Source: Flabesymbios commensalis (lineage: Eukaryota; Annelida; Polychaeta; Terebellida; Flabelligeridae). Taken from it: a stretch of DNA of 64,000 nucleotides. The DNA is taken from NCBI GenBank assembly GCA_964017125.1, contig OZ024904.1, forward strand, positions 4,459,258-4,523,257, given 5' to 3'. Shown here one piece after another: positions 1-11,546 of this stretch; the first letter of the stretch is position 1, and each line of letters opens with the position of its first letter. Under the pieces are notes generated by a model that saw only the letters and a program-made list of their open reading frames with translations, made no database searches and had not been told where the DNA came from. Made by a program: the position numbers and the translations under genes.

Positions 1-166
1 AAATACCAGGCACAACTCAACCGTCCGCTGTGATACGACTTGCGAAAATGTACCCTTGAGCTGCTAGTGGGCATATTTCCGTCATGGCTGACCATTTTGT
101 CGATGAAGAGTATTTTGCTTATAGCAAATTAACAGATTATACAGCCCATTTATATCATATTCCCAT

Positions 167-331
167 TTAACACTTTCAGTGCAAAGGACCTAATGGCCGT
201 AGACCCATAAGTAACATAAGTATTTAAATGAAGTGGAAATAGCTAACTAAGACATTTATGATAAAATAAAAACATTTGGTCTGCATGGTTTATCAGTTTA
301 TACAAAAATATTTCAGCGTAGTAAGGGTTAA
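167..331 (+). mobile_element. TTAA element family B, hairpin lost
   Basis: The copy is bounded by TTAA and ends in the family B terminus AGTAAGGGTTAA. It keeps the internal block seen in the other B copies (TGGCCGTAGACCCATAA, then TAACTAAGACATTTATG, then TTTCAGCG). The hairpin near the left end is missing, so this is a deleted copy. Assignment to the piggyBac-type superfamily is inferred from the TTAA target and CCCTT terminus only. Confidence 0.65.
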
Positions 332-441
332 GCCGGTGCACTGACAGTGGGACCGCACGAGCTGACCTTGAGGGCACGGGTGTGAGTCCTCAGCTGGGAA
401 GATGGTCCAAATGAGGAAGCTTCCAAGTTGAAACATTCGTT

Positions 442-708
442 TTAAACCTAACACCGCTAGGCACGACTACAGTCGTTTTTTAATTTTATAAATCTGTTTC
501 ATTAGTCGATCAAATCACAGTTATTGGTAAAGAAATAATTTTTTAAACATCAAGATTTGCAAATGTTTGGTCTCAAATTAAACAAACATGGATATATTTC
601 ACCCACTTGAAGATTTCACCCACTTGAAGTTGTGGGTCGCGGTAGCGAGACACAACTTCAGGTGGGTGCAAATTTAAACTAAATCTAATTTAGCGCTTTA
701 AGGGTTGA
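442..708 (+). mobile_element. TTAA element family A
   Basis: Near-complete reference copy of family A. It starts TTAAACCTAACACCGCTAGG and ends GCGCTTTAAGGGTTGA. A hairpin near the right end pairs ACCCACTTGAAGTTGTG with its reverse complement around a GGTCGCGGTAGCGAGAC loop. Related copies lie across the whole window, including introns of the transporter gene. No coding capacity. Confidence 0.7.
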
Positions 709-1310
709 TATAATATAGTGAGATATTTTTTCATTCACTGTAAGGGGAGGGGTCTGCTCCCGTGGGAATTTTTGATTTTCAAAGGCTTGGTTTTGCAATC
801 TAAGGCATATTGGGCACTGTTTGTCCCTCAGTGTGTCACCAGTTTACAATGAAACCCCTAAATAAAATTATGTTTTTTTCGATGGCCGGAGGTTAAACCT
901 CAACCCCCCTGGATCTGCCCCTGGTATCCTGGTGTACGTTATGTACAGCACATTAATAACATTGTACATTGTATTATTCTACATCATTATAGTAAACCTA
1001 TTCACATTGGTTTAATGTATTTTCAATGTATGCTATACAGGCACACACACAATCAACAGAATGTGTATATACATGTCAGGGTCCGCCAGGAATATTTGAG
1101 TGGGAGGGGGGGGGGGGGAGTCCAAAAGGGGTGGCGAGTCTGAGGGTTCTCCACAGGAAATAAAATCGGAAGTATTAAATTAGAGAGCTTACAATGGACT
1201 GCAATGACAGTCAATTATGCAATATATGTTACATTTTCTATGACAACAAGGGGGGGGGGGGTCACCCCCTTTAATATGAGTGGGAGCGGGGATCCATCTC
1301 AAGAACTGTT
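709..1310. other. Intergenic, degenerate repeat edges and G runs
   Basis: No gene seen. The stretch around 890..925 ends in a GGATCTGCCCCTGG motif like the ends of the GTGGCGGATCC group, and there are homopolymer G runs near 1106 and 1251. A 117-codon open frame at 1189..1542 on the minus strand has no recognisable domain. Confidence 0.4.
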
Positions 1311-1316
1311 TACCTT

Positions 1317-1410
1317 GCTGACATGACCTAATTAGAGCCCCTATCACTGAGTGTTTGTCTGGCTGACCCGACCTAATTAGAGCCTCTATCACTGACTGTT
1401 TGTTTGGCTT
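1317..1410. repeat. 45-bp tandem duplication
   Basis: Two copies 45 bp apart share GACCTAATTAGAGCC and CTATCACTGA; a shorter third piece may follow. Because 45 is a multiple of three, the minus-strand open frame across it contains a repeated 15-residue block (SVIEALIRSGQPDK and SVIGALIRSCQQGK). I do not recognise a protein family and no flanking exon supports coding. Confidence 0.6.
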
Positions 1411-1897
1411 ATCAGCATGATCAGACGTGTTGCTGATTGTGCTGCTTAGGTTCACAACACTCTGATTACAATCTATACACTGACAGATAACAGCACGTGA
1501 TCCGTGGTCGAGGGGGGGGGGGAGGACGGCCCCTGGAAACAAGGTCTATAGCTGGCTTAACACCATCTCAGTGTTGACCGCTGCCCCAGTTACCTCATAA
1601 GTGCACGTACATAAATTAAAAAAGAGGCGCATATCAGAGACCATCGATCCAAGATCTGAAGAATAGGGTTTAGGGCATGCCCCCCACCCCAAGATGTTGT
1701 TGTATATATAAGCTATTTAAATAGGAACTTTGTCGAATTCGTCGAAAAAAGGGGGCGGAACCCCCTTGCGTCCTGAACATCATAAAAACAGATCGGTGAA
1801 CACGGGATACATTTATCATGGGCTTGTCACTGAGGGGGTTAAACTATCATAACTAGTATACTTAAGTATATTGATATACAATGAGTCCTTTTAATGC

Positions 1898-2760
1898 AAC
1901 GGTAAGTAATGAAGCATTAAATCACTCCTGGTTAAGAGTTCAGAGTGTTTGCAGGGCTCACCCCCCCCCATAAAACTGACCACCCCCCCCCCGACACAGC
2001 AACTCTCCCCCCCCCCCCAATCACTCACAATTCCCCCAAAAACACAAAATCTCTTCACTGTGGCTTGAACTTAGCTATTAAATATTTTATGTAAATATTT
2101 TACTCTTTTAGTGCGGGGATTAGTAATGAATTATTAAATCACTCCTAGTTAAGAGTTCAGAGTGTTTGCAGGGTGTCACCCCCCCCCTCCCTCCCCCCTA
2201 AAACTGGCCACTACCCCCACAAAAAACTACTTACGCCGCTCGCACAGCAACTCCCCCCCCCTCCAATCACTCTCAATTCCGGCAAAAAAAAACACAAAAT
2301 CCTCCAGGAAGCCCTGGTTTTTAACCCTTTCAAGCCCGAATTTACCAATGTCATCTTCATCCACTACAAGCCGCGAATTGTTGCCGCAATTCTCGACTTG
2401 TAGTGGATGAAGATGATATGAAGTGGGTGTGAAATTAAAGAAAATTGTTATCTATTGGAAAAAAAGTTTCATAGAAATTTTCCTTCTAAAACCGTCAATT
2501 GTAGGAAAATTAAGTCTGTTTTCAGGGATGCAAAACGATGCTTTAATGCATTGTGAGGACTTAAAGGGTTGAAAAAATAGAACAGTCTCTATCGTGTAAT
2601 TGCCCAGCATACACAAAACATTTGTATAACATTTGTACAACGCCGGCCCAATCTTTTGTGTTTACTGGGTATAGCCTCAGTGACCATGTTGTATCTCTTC
2701 ACTGTGGCTTGAACTTGGCTATTCAATATTTTAAATAAATATTCTACTCCTTCAGTGCGA
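1898..2760. repeat. Diverged direct duplication split by element C
   Basis: About 220 bp beginning near 1898 recurs from about 2124. Shared blocks include TTAAGAGTTCAGAGTGTTTG, then C-rich runs, then CAATCACTC. The tail of the first copy (CTTCACTGTGGCTTGAACTT near 2053) reappears near 2696, after the family C element at 2321..2572. The second copy was therefore interrupted by that insertion. Confidence 0.6.
2321..2572 (+). mobile_element. TTAA element family C
   Basis: Starts TTAACCCTTTCAAGCC and ends TTAAAGGGTTGA. The left part folds into a hairpin: CATCTTCATCCACTACAAG pairs with CTTGTAGTGGATGAAGATG around a loop containing GCCGCGAATTG. The distal part (GGAAAATTAAGTCTG, TCAGGGATG, CTTTAATGCA) is shared with the other C copies. 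Non-coding. Confidence 0.75.
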
Positions 2761-2821
2761 GGATCGACTTTAGACGTCAGAATCTGACGTCTAAAGTCGA
2801 TCCTCGCGCTGAAAGGGTTAA
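2744..2821. mobile_element. Solo hairpin of family B
   Basis: A near-perfect inverted repeat (GATCGACTTTAGACGTCAGA and its complement) ending GCTGAAAGGGTTAA. Only the hairpin arm of a B element is present. Confidence 0.65.
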
Positions 2822-3775
2822 ATAAAGTATGTGTGAATGAATCATTTACGCAATCGGCGTCAGGAGCTGGCAGTTATAATAATACATAACAATCATGCCG
2901 CTATGTAATAACAGTGTAGCCTCAGGGAATACCATACATCTATCACTGCGGTCTGAACGTGTTGGTAGATTTGTAATGGCTCCGGTCCTCTATCATGTCT
3001 ATCATGTCTATTCCTATGAGGCTAAAACACTTTAGGTAATTTGTACCTTCACTTATGTTTATTATTTTTCATGTTTTTATGTTTTTGAAGCTCGCAAATT
3101 GCGTCAGTAATGTCAGCTTCAAATAAATGAAAAATATCATAATCCTGCGTTTAAGAAATAATTCTGTATAAAATTTGAATAATCACACAAAAAAACGGGC
3201 GTGTTTTTGGCAACATTTCTGAACTTAGTAATATTAATTATATGTACCTGTGCAGAATTTCCAAAAGAGCTCGCACACTGATTTCTGAGCAAAAATGTCA
3301 GTTTTGTGACTTTTAGCCCTTTCCTCCCCATGCATTTGAACCCATCTCTAGATACCATAAATCCATTTCGTTGTTTCACAAAAAATCAAAATCATACAGA
3401 CAAATTTCAGCGCTGTAAAAGTTAGCGTTCGAAATCTGCCTGTATATACATATTTTAGAATCATGATGCATCAGCATATAATATTGATCAGCATAGTTTC
3501 AAACTCCACTTATATCGTCAATGTATAATATGAAGATTTAGAACAGTAGAAAGAGTTCTCATACAAGTCAAAACTAACTCCTTTCAAGTACGTTATATTA
3601 CTGTTGTTTGTCTATACAGTGTACATCAAAGGCAAACATCAGTAACTGCTTAGTCGAAAGGTAAGCAGTTATTGCCTTTTAGCTTTACACAACTGAATCA
3701 TAGTAACTTATCTGGATATCGTGTGGAGTTGTTCATCTTTACTGTGTGGGCTCTAAAGGCAAACATGGTTACTTT
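2822..3775. other. Intergenic with a decayed family D-like piece
   Basis: No gene seen. Around 3080..3425 a decayed family D-like stretch can be made out (GAAGCTCGCAAATTGCGT, CAGCTTCAAATAAATGAAAA, ending CGCTGTAAAAGTTA). The hairpin at 3627..3686 is listed separately. Confidence 0.35.
3627..3686. repeat. Hairpin with AAAGGCA arms
   Basis: Imperfect inverted repeat (CAAAGGCAAACATCAGTAAC with TGCCTTTTAGCTTTA). It resembles the better hairpin at 20361..20419, suggesting a small dispersed foldback family. Confidence 0.5.
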
Positions 3776-4279
3776 CAACCCGTAAAACGCTGAGATATTT
3801 TTAAATAAACGATGGAGGCCAAAGGTGTTTTTTTCAATTTGAAATCATCATAAATGTCTCAGTGAGCTCTTTCCGCTTCATTTTTAATACCTGTTATCAG
3901 GTTATGTTATGGGTCAATGTCCATTAAAAATGTTTTACTGTTTCAGCGCGAGGAACCGACTCAGAATCTGACGTCTAAAGCGCAAACATTCCAACGCGAG
4001 CGCGATTAGGCACGCGACGACAGACGCGACAATCGCGTGACTGTCCACACACCAACGCGACGACTGGCGCGACGTCCAACGCAACATGTGAGCCCGCATG
4101 CGACGGCCGGTGCGACGACCGGCGCGACGGAAATGTAAGTTTTGAAAAAGATCGCGTTGCCTATCGCGCACGTCGTCGAGTTGGTATGTTGTGCCAATGA
4201 TGAAATAGTGTGTTTGAAAAACCGACGCGACGTCTGTGCGGTGTGTTTCGCGCTTAAAATTGACCCCTGCAAAGGTTAA
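3776..4279 (-). mobile_element. TTAA element family B with CpG-rich insertion
   Basis: The reverse-oriented B block runs from about 3776 (CAACCCGTAAAACGCTGAGA) through TTGAAATCATCATAAATGTC. Its hairpin breaks off near 3977. The next 280 bp are rich in CGCGACG motifs, and what looks like the outer end (CAAAGGTTAA) follows near 4270. Confidence 0.5.
3977..4255. mobile_element. CpG-dense inserted element
   Basis: About 280 bp packed with GCGACG and CGCGACG words, bounded by AAAGCGCAAACA on the left and TGTTTCGCGCTT on the right, which are imperfect inverted ends. Composition is far more CpG-rich than the AT-rich surroundings. The superfamily is not identifiable. A fortuitous CpG island is the alternative, but the inverted ends argue for an insertion. 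Confidence 0.45.
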
Positions 4280-5300
4280 ATTTAGCAGTTACCGCTGTTT
4301 GCCCTCGCGTGGCGGTATGCGTAATTGTGGCCTGTACCTTATCTATAGTTGGTGTTAAGTTAATTAGACAGTGTGTCTATTGTATGCCTGTTGGGACGTC
4401 ATTATCAGTGTGTTATATAAACACCTTGATGTTATAATGTACCAGGGCCTGGGGCTATGTGCCACAGTCGAGCTGGGGGGGGGGGGGTGATATGCGAAAC
4501 GCATGCACCAAAGCTATCAAACATTCAAATATATTGTACTGTATACCACATGTCAATTAATGTTAACATTATGCAGCCACTTAAGGTATATACAGGGTGG
4601 GGTATGTAATGATAGAATAATAATGTTTTTTTTTCTCTGCCATCGAGTTGTTTCTTCTTGTTTATTTCCCTTATTAGCTCCTATACTAGCAGTCATTTTC
4701 CACCAGCGTTGGGTGTTTTTCGCTGATTTCTAAGTCAATTCTCGATCAATTCTCATGAAATTTTGTAAGCACTCTTTGCAAGTATTCCGGCGCTCACACT
4801 AAAATTTTCGTGAAATTTAAGTTAGTATGTCAAAAGTTAGACCATTTGATATGTAGTAGAATTTCGAGAATAAAGTTTAATGAAATCAATGGGTTTATAG
4901 CATGTATAGAGGAGCGTCATAATTCGAAATTTACTACATGTCAATTATTAATGGTCTAATTTTAAAAACGACTTTAGTCATGCTTAGCGAGTTAAGGGGT
5001 CACATCGGCGAGTTTGTAAAGTAGCAGAATATACCGTTAACACTGGTTAAGTAGGCTATATAATGCAGGTTTCGGGGTCATACTTAGTGATGTGCGAGGC
5101 ACGTCTAACAAATAGACACGTTTCTTATTACATTACGTCATCATCTAACCCTACAGGCACCAGAATGCTCCCAGGAAATATGCAAACAGGAATATATGTC
5201 CGACCATAGTATAGAGATGATATATGTAGTGTTCACCTGGTCATTACATGCCTCATATGATCAGACGTGTACTATGTTGACAGGTTAATAGCAAAATTCG
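4280..5300. other. Intergenic, nothing recognised
   Basis: AT-rich sequence with a G run near 4476. I see no exon, RNA gene or clear repeat. Confidence 0.4.
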
Positions 5301-5307
5301 ACATGTT

Positions 5308-5376
5308 CGATAGATTCGTAGATCCGAATGTACAAGGCGCGTTCGCCGAGTATATTTGGATCTGCGAATCTATCGT
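5308..5376. repeat. Imperfect palindrome
   Basis: CGATAGATTCGTAGATCCGA pairs with TTTGGATCTGCGAATCTATC around a short centre. Hairpin-forming and non-coding. Confidence 0.6.
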
Positions 5377-6017
5377 AATTTAGTTCTTTCTTCGACTTAA
5401 AATACACAAAATAGGTACATGTGTTCCAGAATTATAGAAAATCACAATTGAATTTCGTTGTCAGCATGGTAAACAATGAAACATTACCCTGATTACACAC
5501 GCAGTGGCATAGTTAAGCCCGTATATTGAGCCCACCATGACCAGTATAAATAGCAGTAGATTCGTGAATACAAATCTACAGTTTTAACAATAGACTGCCG
5601 ATGCATACAAAACGACATTGATGGAGCTTGATCTTATGATTTCAACCTATTATCGTTAGATATATTAGTCAGGTATTTGATTATGCATTTATTTTTTGTA
5701 TCTGTGGGTGCGGGGGGTGGTATGTATGTGAGGTATAAGGTACACTGGTGAGCAGTTAGATGAACCGGTACGTGTATATGTCACATGGCCAGACATGGGC
5801 GCATCTAGAATTCTAATTTTCTGGGGGTTCTAAATGCACCAGGGGTACTACCTTAGTACCTTTAGAGTGTCAAATATCAATATTTTGGCAAATTTGATCA
5901 AGTTTGAGGTAATTTAGTTTTGGGAAAAAGTGATCAGGACCCCTCTACCACCCCCCCCCCCCTGGATCCGCCACTATCGGGCATGTCCTATATCATGTGT
6001 ATAAAACGATATTCATA

Positions 6018-6127
6018 TCAGCAAACACGAGACGCTTTAATCGATATTGGCCTAATGTTGGCCCACCGTCGCTGGACCAACATTAAACCAACATCGGTTC
6101 ATAGTGCCGTGTTTGGACCTGTTTACT
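6018..6127. mobile_element. AGCAAACAC palindromic element, degenerate
   Basis: Begins CAGCAAACACGAGACG. It holds the GGCCTAATGTTGGCCCACCG centre typical of a small palindromic family also seen at 11547, 37348 and elsewhere. Arms are imperfect. Confidence 0.45.
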
Positions 6128-6560
6128 GAGATGAAGTATCGATCTTTACAGTATTTTAGTTTACATAACATGTTCCTTTCCTTGTGTGCAGAGTGTTATG
6201 GTGACATACATCATGATACATGTAACACATAACATGTATGATGTACAGCGCTGATCATTTACATGTAAGATTGCATTTGATACTGGAAATGTATACGTAG
6301 ACGAACTATTACAGGTCTCATAATACAAAACGATCTTTTTGCAGCCCGATCTGAACGATCTGTTTTGGGGATGATCTGGATCATGCCTACGATGCCAGAA
6401 TGAATGAAATAGGTCGAATCAATGACGTCATAATTGACAACTACAGTGAATTTTTACTATATAGGCTACCCACAAGTAATGGATGAATACAATACTACTG
6501 CTATAGGTTTTAAGATCATAATTATTATTACATCATTAATGTCGGAGGAGGTTTGCAGTC

Positions 6561-7230
6561 TCTGACTGACTGACTGACTGACTGACTGACTGACTGACTG
6601 ACTGACTGACTGACTGACTGACTGACTGACTGACTGACTGACTGACTGACTGACACTGACTGACTGACTGACTGACACTGACTGACTGACTGACTGACTG
6701 ACTGACTGACTGACTGACTGACTGACTGACTGACTGACTGACTGACTGACTGACTGACTGACTGACTGACTGACTGACTGACTGACTGACTGACTGACTG
6801 ACTGACTGACTGACTGACTGACTGACTGACTGACTGACTGACTGACTGACCGACCGACCGACCGACCGACCGACCGACCGACCGACCGACCGACCGACCG
6901 ACCGACCGACCGACCGACCGACCGACCGACCGACCGACCGACCGACCGACCGACCGACCGACCGACCGACCGACCGACCGACCGACCGACCGACCGACCG
7001 ACCGACCGACCGACCGACCGACCGACCGACCGACCGACCGACCGACCGACCGACCGACCGACCGACCGACCGACCGACCGACCGACCGACCGACCGACCG
7101 ACCGACCGACCGACCGACCGACCGACCGACCGACCGACCGACCGACCGACCGACCGACCGACCGACTGACCGACTGACTGACTGACTGACTGACTGACTG
7201 ACTGACTGACTGACTGACTGACTGACTGAC
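6561..7230. repeat. CTGA/CCGA compound microsatellite
   Basis: About 288 bp of CTGA repeats with two short ACTG slips near 6651 and 6675, then about 316 bp of uninterrupted CCGA repeats (6849..7165), then about 65 bp of CTGA again. The long minus-strand frames here (Ser-Val-Ser-Gln and Ser-Val-Gly-Arg repeats) are read-through of a tetranucleotide repeat, not genes. Confidence 0.95.
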
Positions 7231-7516
7231 TAGTTTTTATTATAAAATGGGACAATGTAGCTTATCATGACCAACTCCAACACTGAGAATTATTTTGTTA
7301 AACTCTACAACTCTAATTATATATGCATAATACACAAACGCCATACAAATTATGAACTGTATCTTGACAAAATTTGAATTAGACCAGAAAGGACCAATAA
7401 AAATATTTCAGCATTTTACGGGTTGAAAAAATCATAAAAATGATAAAAGTGTATGGGTTAGACTAGCTTGATCTTGCAAGGCAGTCACGTATACATCAAA
7501 AACGCTGCCGCTTTTA

Positions 7517-7768
7517 TTTACCCCTTTTAAGCCTGAATTTACCATTGTCATCTTCATCCACTATAAGCCACGAATTGCTGTCGCAATTCTCGGCTTATGG
7601 TGGATAAAGATGATTTGAAGTGGGTGAAAATTAAATAAAATTACCATGTATTAGTAAACCAGTTTCACGGAAATTTTCATTTAAAAACCTCTAAATGTAG
7701 GAAAATTAGGTCTGTTTTCAGGGATGTAAACTGATACTTTAATGCGTCGTTACGGCTTAAAGTGTTAA
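7517..7768 (+). mobile_element. TTAA element family C
   Basis: Left end TTTACCCCTTTTAAGCCTG, right end TTAAAGTGTTAA. Same hairpin (CATCTTCATCCACTATAAG) and same distal block as the copy at 2321. Ends are diverged. Confidence 0.7.
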
Positions 7769-9380
7769 ATAAATACATAATGCATTACAAGCACAACCTA
7801 TTATTCTATAACATATCAAAATCCAGATAACTGTAGTAGGTGGAATCCCTGTAATATCTCAGCCTGTGGTAGGTGGAATGAAGGTGATTGCCTCACACTC
7901 CGTTTATAGAACGTCTCTTCTCCTTAGAACACGCAATTACTAAATTACGGCATAACACCGTCAATACATGTTTTGTGACTACACCATATTAGATGAATGC
8001 AGCCTCAAGCACTAGGGATTTAGTGTATCCTGTATGGAGACAGACACTAGAATACACATCGGGACATAAGCATGATAAGCCAGGAAAAAAATGGGAGTCC
8101 ACAATTATTTGGCGGTGAATGGAAATGAATAGAATCTACCACGACGGCAGCGGCAGTGGTAGTTTATAATAGTTTTTACAAATTATATTTGATTTAATGA
8201 GAGTTCAGCAGTCAAATTTGTGTGTAGCAAGCGGTGTTATTTTGTTTTGAATGGAATGCTGCAAAAGTAAAAGCAACGCAAGTAAAATCCCACAAGAGAA
8301 AAACAGTGGCAAGGTCTTTATCAAAAAGAATAATTTCTAGAGCCACGAAAACATTTATTTGACAATTTCAGTTTACGAAGTATTGTCACGAAATGGTAAA
8401 AGGTCAAAAACCATCCTTGAATGGTGGTTATTTATGCATGAACATGATGAACGAGACGCCAAGGAGACAAAATAGTGTTGCAAATGTTTCTTTCGTGGGT
8501 GAAATTCAGCTTGAAATATGGTATTATCATGATTATATACATTATATTTTTCCCCTATAAAAGGTGGGAAGGTTAGACATATGTTTCACAAAATGACGAT
8601 TGCAGCCATCTTGTATTTTTAAATGAGCGAGACGTCAAAATAAAAAAATAGTGGTAGAAATGACTTTCTCATGATAAATACACCTGAAAAGTGTTATAAC
8701 ACTTCGTTTCCTGCCAAGTACTACACATTAAAAAAAAAAGCCGGTGGTAGCAATCTTGGTAAATGACGTAAAAACATGGCAAACGGCACAAGAAAATATC
8801 AAAACAGATTTTGTATTCCTGACATATCATATGTTTTAAAAACGTAAATTGGGCAAAACCTATATATGAATTTTTCATATAGTAAATAGAATACAAATAT
8901 TATATGGATATATATACTTCCGCACTTCCGCACATATTTTAACTAAATTATTGACCCGTTTTTAATACATATACTGTGATATTTCTTATCTGTGATACGT
9001 TTGTATGTATGTAATATACAATATAATATGCTTTCCTCACTTGCATGACTTGTGGGGGTTTTAATGAATAAATAATAATGATAATACTTTATATCAGAAA
9101 TATGTACATTACTGTTTATAAGCATTTTTTAATATGCACGAATTTTTTTGTTTTTTTAATTTACTTCAACAACTGAACAACGTCAAATGAATCAGAAATA
9201 TAAAAAATAGCGCGAAACCGAAATATTCTGATTTATTTTCGACGAAAAACGACCAACTGGCTGTATTAAATCCACAACGATGTCCCTAGAATGACCTTGA
9301 CCTGACGTGTAGTGATTGACATACAGGGATTAATTAGTAATCAGATAAACCCGATATAAACCGACAAGTGAATAGGATCT
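7769..9380. other. Intergenic, nothing recognised
   Basis: AT-rich, with many short open frames of low-complexity composition. No domain, RNA gene or repeat family was identified by eye. Confidence 0.4.
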
Positions 9381-9707
9381 TTAACCCTTTCAGCGCGGGG
9401 ATCGACTTTAGCCGTCAGTATCTGACGCCTGTAAACATCAGATTCTGACGTCTAAGTCGATCCCCGCACTGAAGAGAGTAACATACTTATCTTAAATAGT
9501 AATATTTTAAACTGCCCATAGAGTTACATTATAAAGAATCATGCATGATTAGCCACTGCCTATTTTGAATGGCCACAGACCCGTAACTTAGGTATTCAAA
9601 TGAACATGGTGAAGCGGAAAAAGCTGACTAAGACATTTATGATGATTTCAAATTGAAAAAACCCTTTGGTTTCCACGGTAAAAGTATTTCAGCGCTTTGA
9701 GGTTTAA
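9381..9707 (+). mobile_element. TTAA element family B
   Basis: Starts TTAACCCTTTCAGCGCGGGG and ends CAGCGCTTTGAGGTTTAA. The left hairpin pairs GGGATCGACTTTAGCCGTCA with TCTGACGTCTAAGTCGATCC. The rest carries the standard B body. Confidence 0.75.
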
Positions 9708-9759
9708 ATGGTAGTATGTGCACTAGCCCAGACCAACACGTGACCAACACGTGACACAT

Positions 9760-9970
9760 TGACCCTTTTCTCGCTAAGGTATCTTATTTAATTTTCACCC
9801 ACTTGAAGTTGTGTCTCGCTACCGCGACCCACAACTTCAAGTGGGTGAAAAAAGTACGTAGGCTGGTAAGGTTTATGAAAACTGTTTTTGAACTTTCAAG
9901 TTATCTAATTTCAATTTTCCCTCACTTAACTTGAAGTTGTGTCTCGCCATAGCGATTCGCAACCTCAATT
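9760..9970 (-). mobile_element. Family A fragments, two hairpins
   Basis: A clean family A hairpin (CACCCACTTGAAGTTGTGTC to CACAACTTCAAGTGGGTG) lies at 9796..9848, preceded by a decayed A end. A second, decayed hairpin follows at about 9920..9970. Confidence 0.55.
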
Positions 9971-10039
9971 GGATCTATCAAAAAATGATTAACTGAGTTA
10001 TTTCTACACAAACAATATTTGCGTTTAAAAATGAAGAGT

Positions 10040-10350
10040 AACAGTCAATTGACATTTCGCTGCCGAATTGCTTGAGTTGCTAACGTAATGTCTAGCTTCA
10101 AATGACGAAAAATAGTTCTAATTATGAAAAAAACATCTCCAAAATTGAATTATCTAATTAACTGTGCATCTACCTGTCTACCGCGACTGCATGGTTATTG
10201 AATTATTGTTCATATATTGAATTATCTAAGTTGGCCTAAGTGTGCATCTACCATGGCTACCACGACTGGCTGATAAATTTCAGTAGCAATATATTTGGTC
10301 TTTAAGCAGCTTTGAAACGTAATATACGGTCCCACCTGTGCAAAAGATAA
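10040..10350 (+). mobile_element. Decayed family D-like element
   Basis: CTGCCGAATTGCTTGAGTTG and AGCTTCAAATGACGAAAAAT match the left hairpin of family D. The remainder is diverged. Confidence 0.4.
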
Positions 10351-10650
10351 AGGGTTGATTGAAAAAGATGAATAGAATGACAAAGAATATAAAGTTTGGA
10401 TGCTTTGCTGCCCCAGAATGTAAAGGCGGGGTGGGGGTGACTTAGTTCATGGAGCTACTTATGTGATGACGTCAGATTCAACATGGTCAAGTCTAGTCAT
10501 AGTCTCTGTCGCTGACTTAAAGCTAAGGATGCCAAGACATTATTATCTATCCCTAAGACATACACACGATTATTATACATGGAGTTGTCTTTACCATGTT
10601 TACCTGCTGCATGCATTGGCTACCTGGTGTGATTGCGTCGTAATTCTGCC

Positions 10651-10903
10651 TTCAACCCTTTCAAGCCTGAGTTTACCATTGTCATCTTCATCCACTACAA
10701 GCCGCGAATTGCTGTCGCAATTCTCGACTTGTAGTGGATGAAGATGATTTGATGTGGTTTAAAAAATAAAGAAAAGTGCCATGTATTGGTAAACCAGTTT
10801 CATGGGAATTTTCGTTCTAAAACCCTTGATTGTAGGAAAATTAAGGTTTTTTTCAGGGATGTAAAATGATGCTTTAATGCATCGTGAGGGCTTAAAGGGT
10901 TAA
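10651..10903 (+). mobile_element. TTAA element family C
   Basis: Left end TTCAACCCTTTCAAGCCTG, right end CTTAAAGGGTTAA. The hairpin pairs TCATCTTCATCCACTACAAG with CTTGTAGTGGATGAAGATGA. A family B copy starts only 14 bp downstream. Confidence 0.8.
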
Positions 10904-10916
10904 CAGTGTAACAAGT

Positions 10917-11214
10917 TTAACCCTTACAGTGCGGGGATCGACTTCAGTCGTCAGAATCTGACGTCTGTAGACGGCAGATTCTGACGACTAAAGTCGATCG
11001 TCAGAATCTGACGTGTGTAGACGTCAAATTCTGACGACTAAAGTCGATCCCCGCACTACAAGATTAAAAATATTTCTACTGGTCGTAGACCCATGACATA
11101 GGTATTCAAATGAATCGGAAAGAGCTAACTAAGACATTTATGATGCTTTCAAAATAAAAAAACACCATTTGGTTGCGATGTTTTTTACAAATTAATTCAG
11201 CGCTTTAAGGGTTG
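10917..11214 (+). mobile_element. TTAA element family B with doubled hairpin
   Basis: Starts TTAACCCTTACAGTGCGGGG and ends CAGCGCTTTAAGGGTTGA. The hairpin segment is doubled, with two successive sets of GACGTCAGATTCTGACG-type inverted repeats between about 10935 and 11050. The standard B body follows. Confidence 0.75.
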
Positions 11215-11294
11215 AGAACAAGGAAAAAGGCTGTTATTATGAAATACCCTGGCAGTGTGATTATATCAAAATTTAGTGAAACCTCATAAGCTAT

Positions 11295-11508
11295 TTACTG
11301 TAGATCTGGTAATATTCGCGATGTTTTAATTTTTCGCGAATTTTGCGAGAAGGACAAATTCGCGAATTCAAGAATTATTCAAAAATTATTATTATAATAG
11401 CGCTACGAAAAAAAAATGAAAATCCGCGAATTCTAAACTTCGAAAAAGGTCCCAAAATTAGAAAATCGCGAAAATTTAAAAACGCGAAAATTACGAGATT
11501 TACAGTAT
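11295..11508 (+). mobile_element. MITE with TACTGTAGATC ends (family I)
   Basis: Inverted ends TACTGTAGATCTGGTAATAT and the complement of GAGATTTACAGTA. The interior is rich in TTCGCGAATT words. Copies recur at 17028..17199 (reversed) and 30730..30920. A TA target would fit Tc1/mariner-type MITEs, but this is inference. Confidence 0.6.
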
Positions 11509-11546
11509 TATTACAACGGATTGTACAGTCATCATTTCTTCCTACA

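Noticed and set aside
1189-1542. 117-codon open frame with a 15-residue repeat as a gene
   Set aside because: The repeat follows from a 45-bp tandem duplication. The ends run through G/C homopolymers and there is no exon structure.
3935-4272. Arg-rich minus-strand frames
   Set aside because: They result from GCGACG repeats in a CpG-dense insert. No stop codons are expected there by composition.
6466-7255. Protein made of Ser-Val-Ser-Gln and Ser-Val-Gly-Arg repeats
   Set aside because: Pure translation of a CTGA/CCGA microsatellite, open in many frames.
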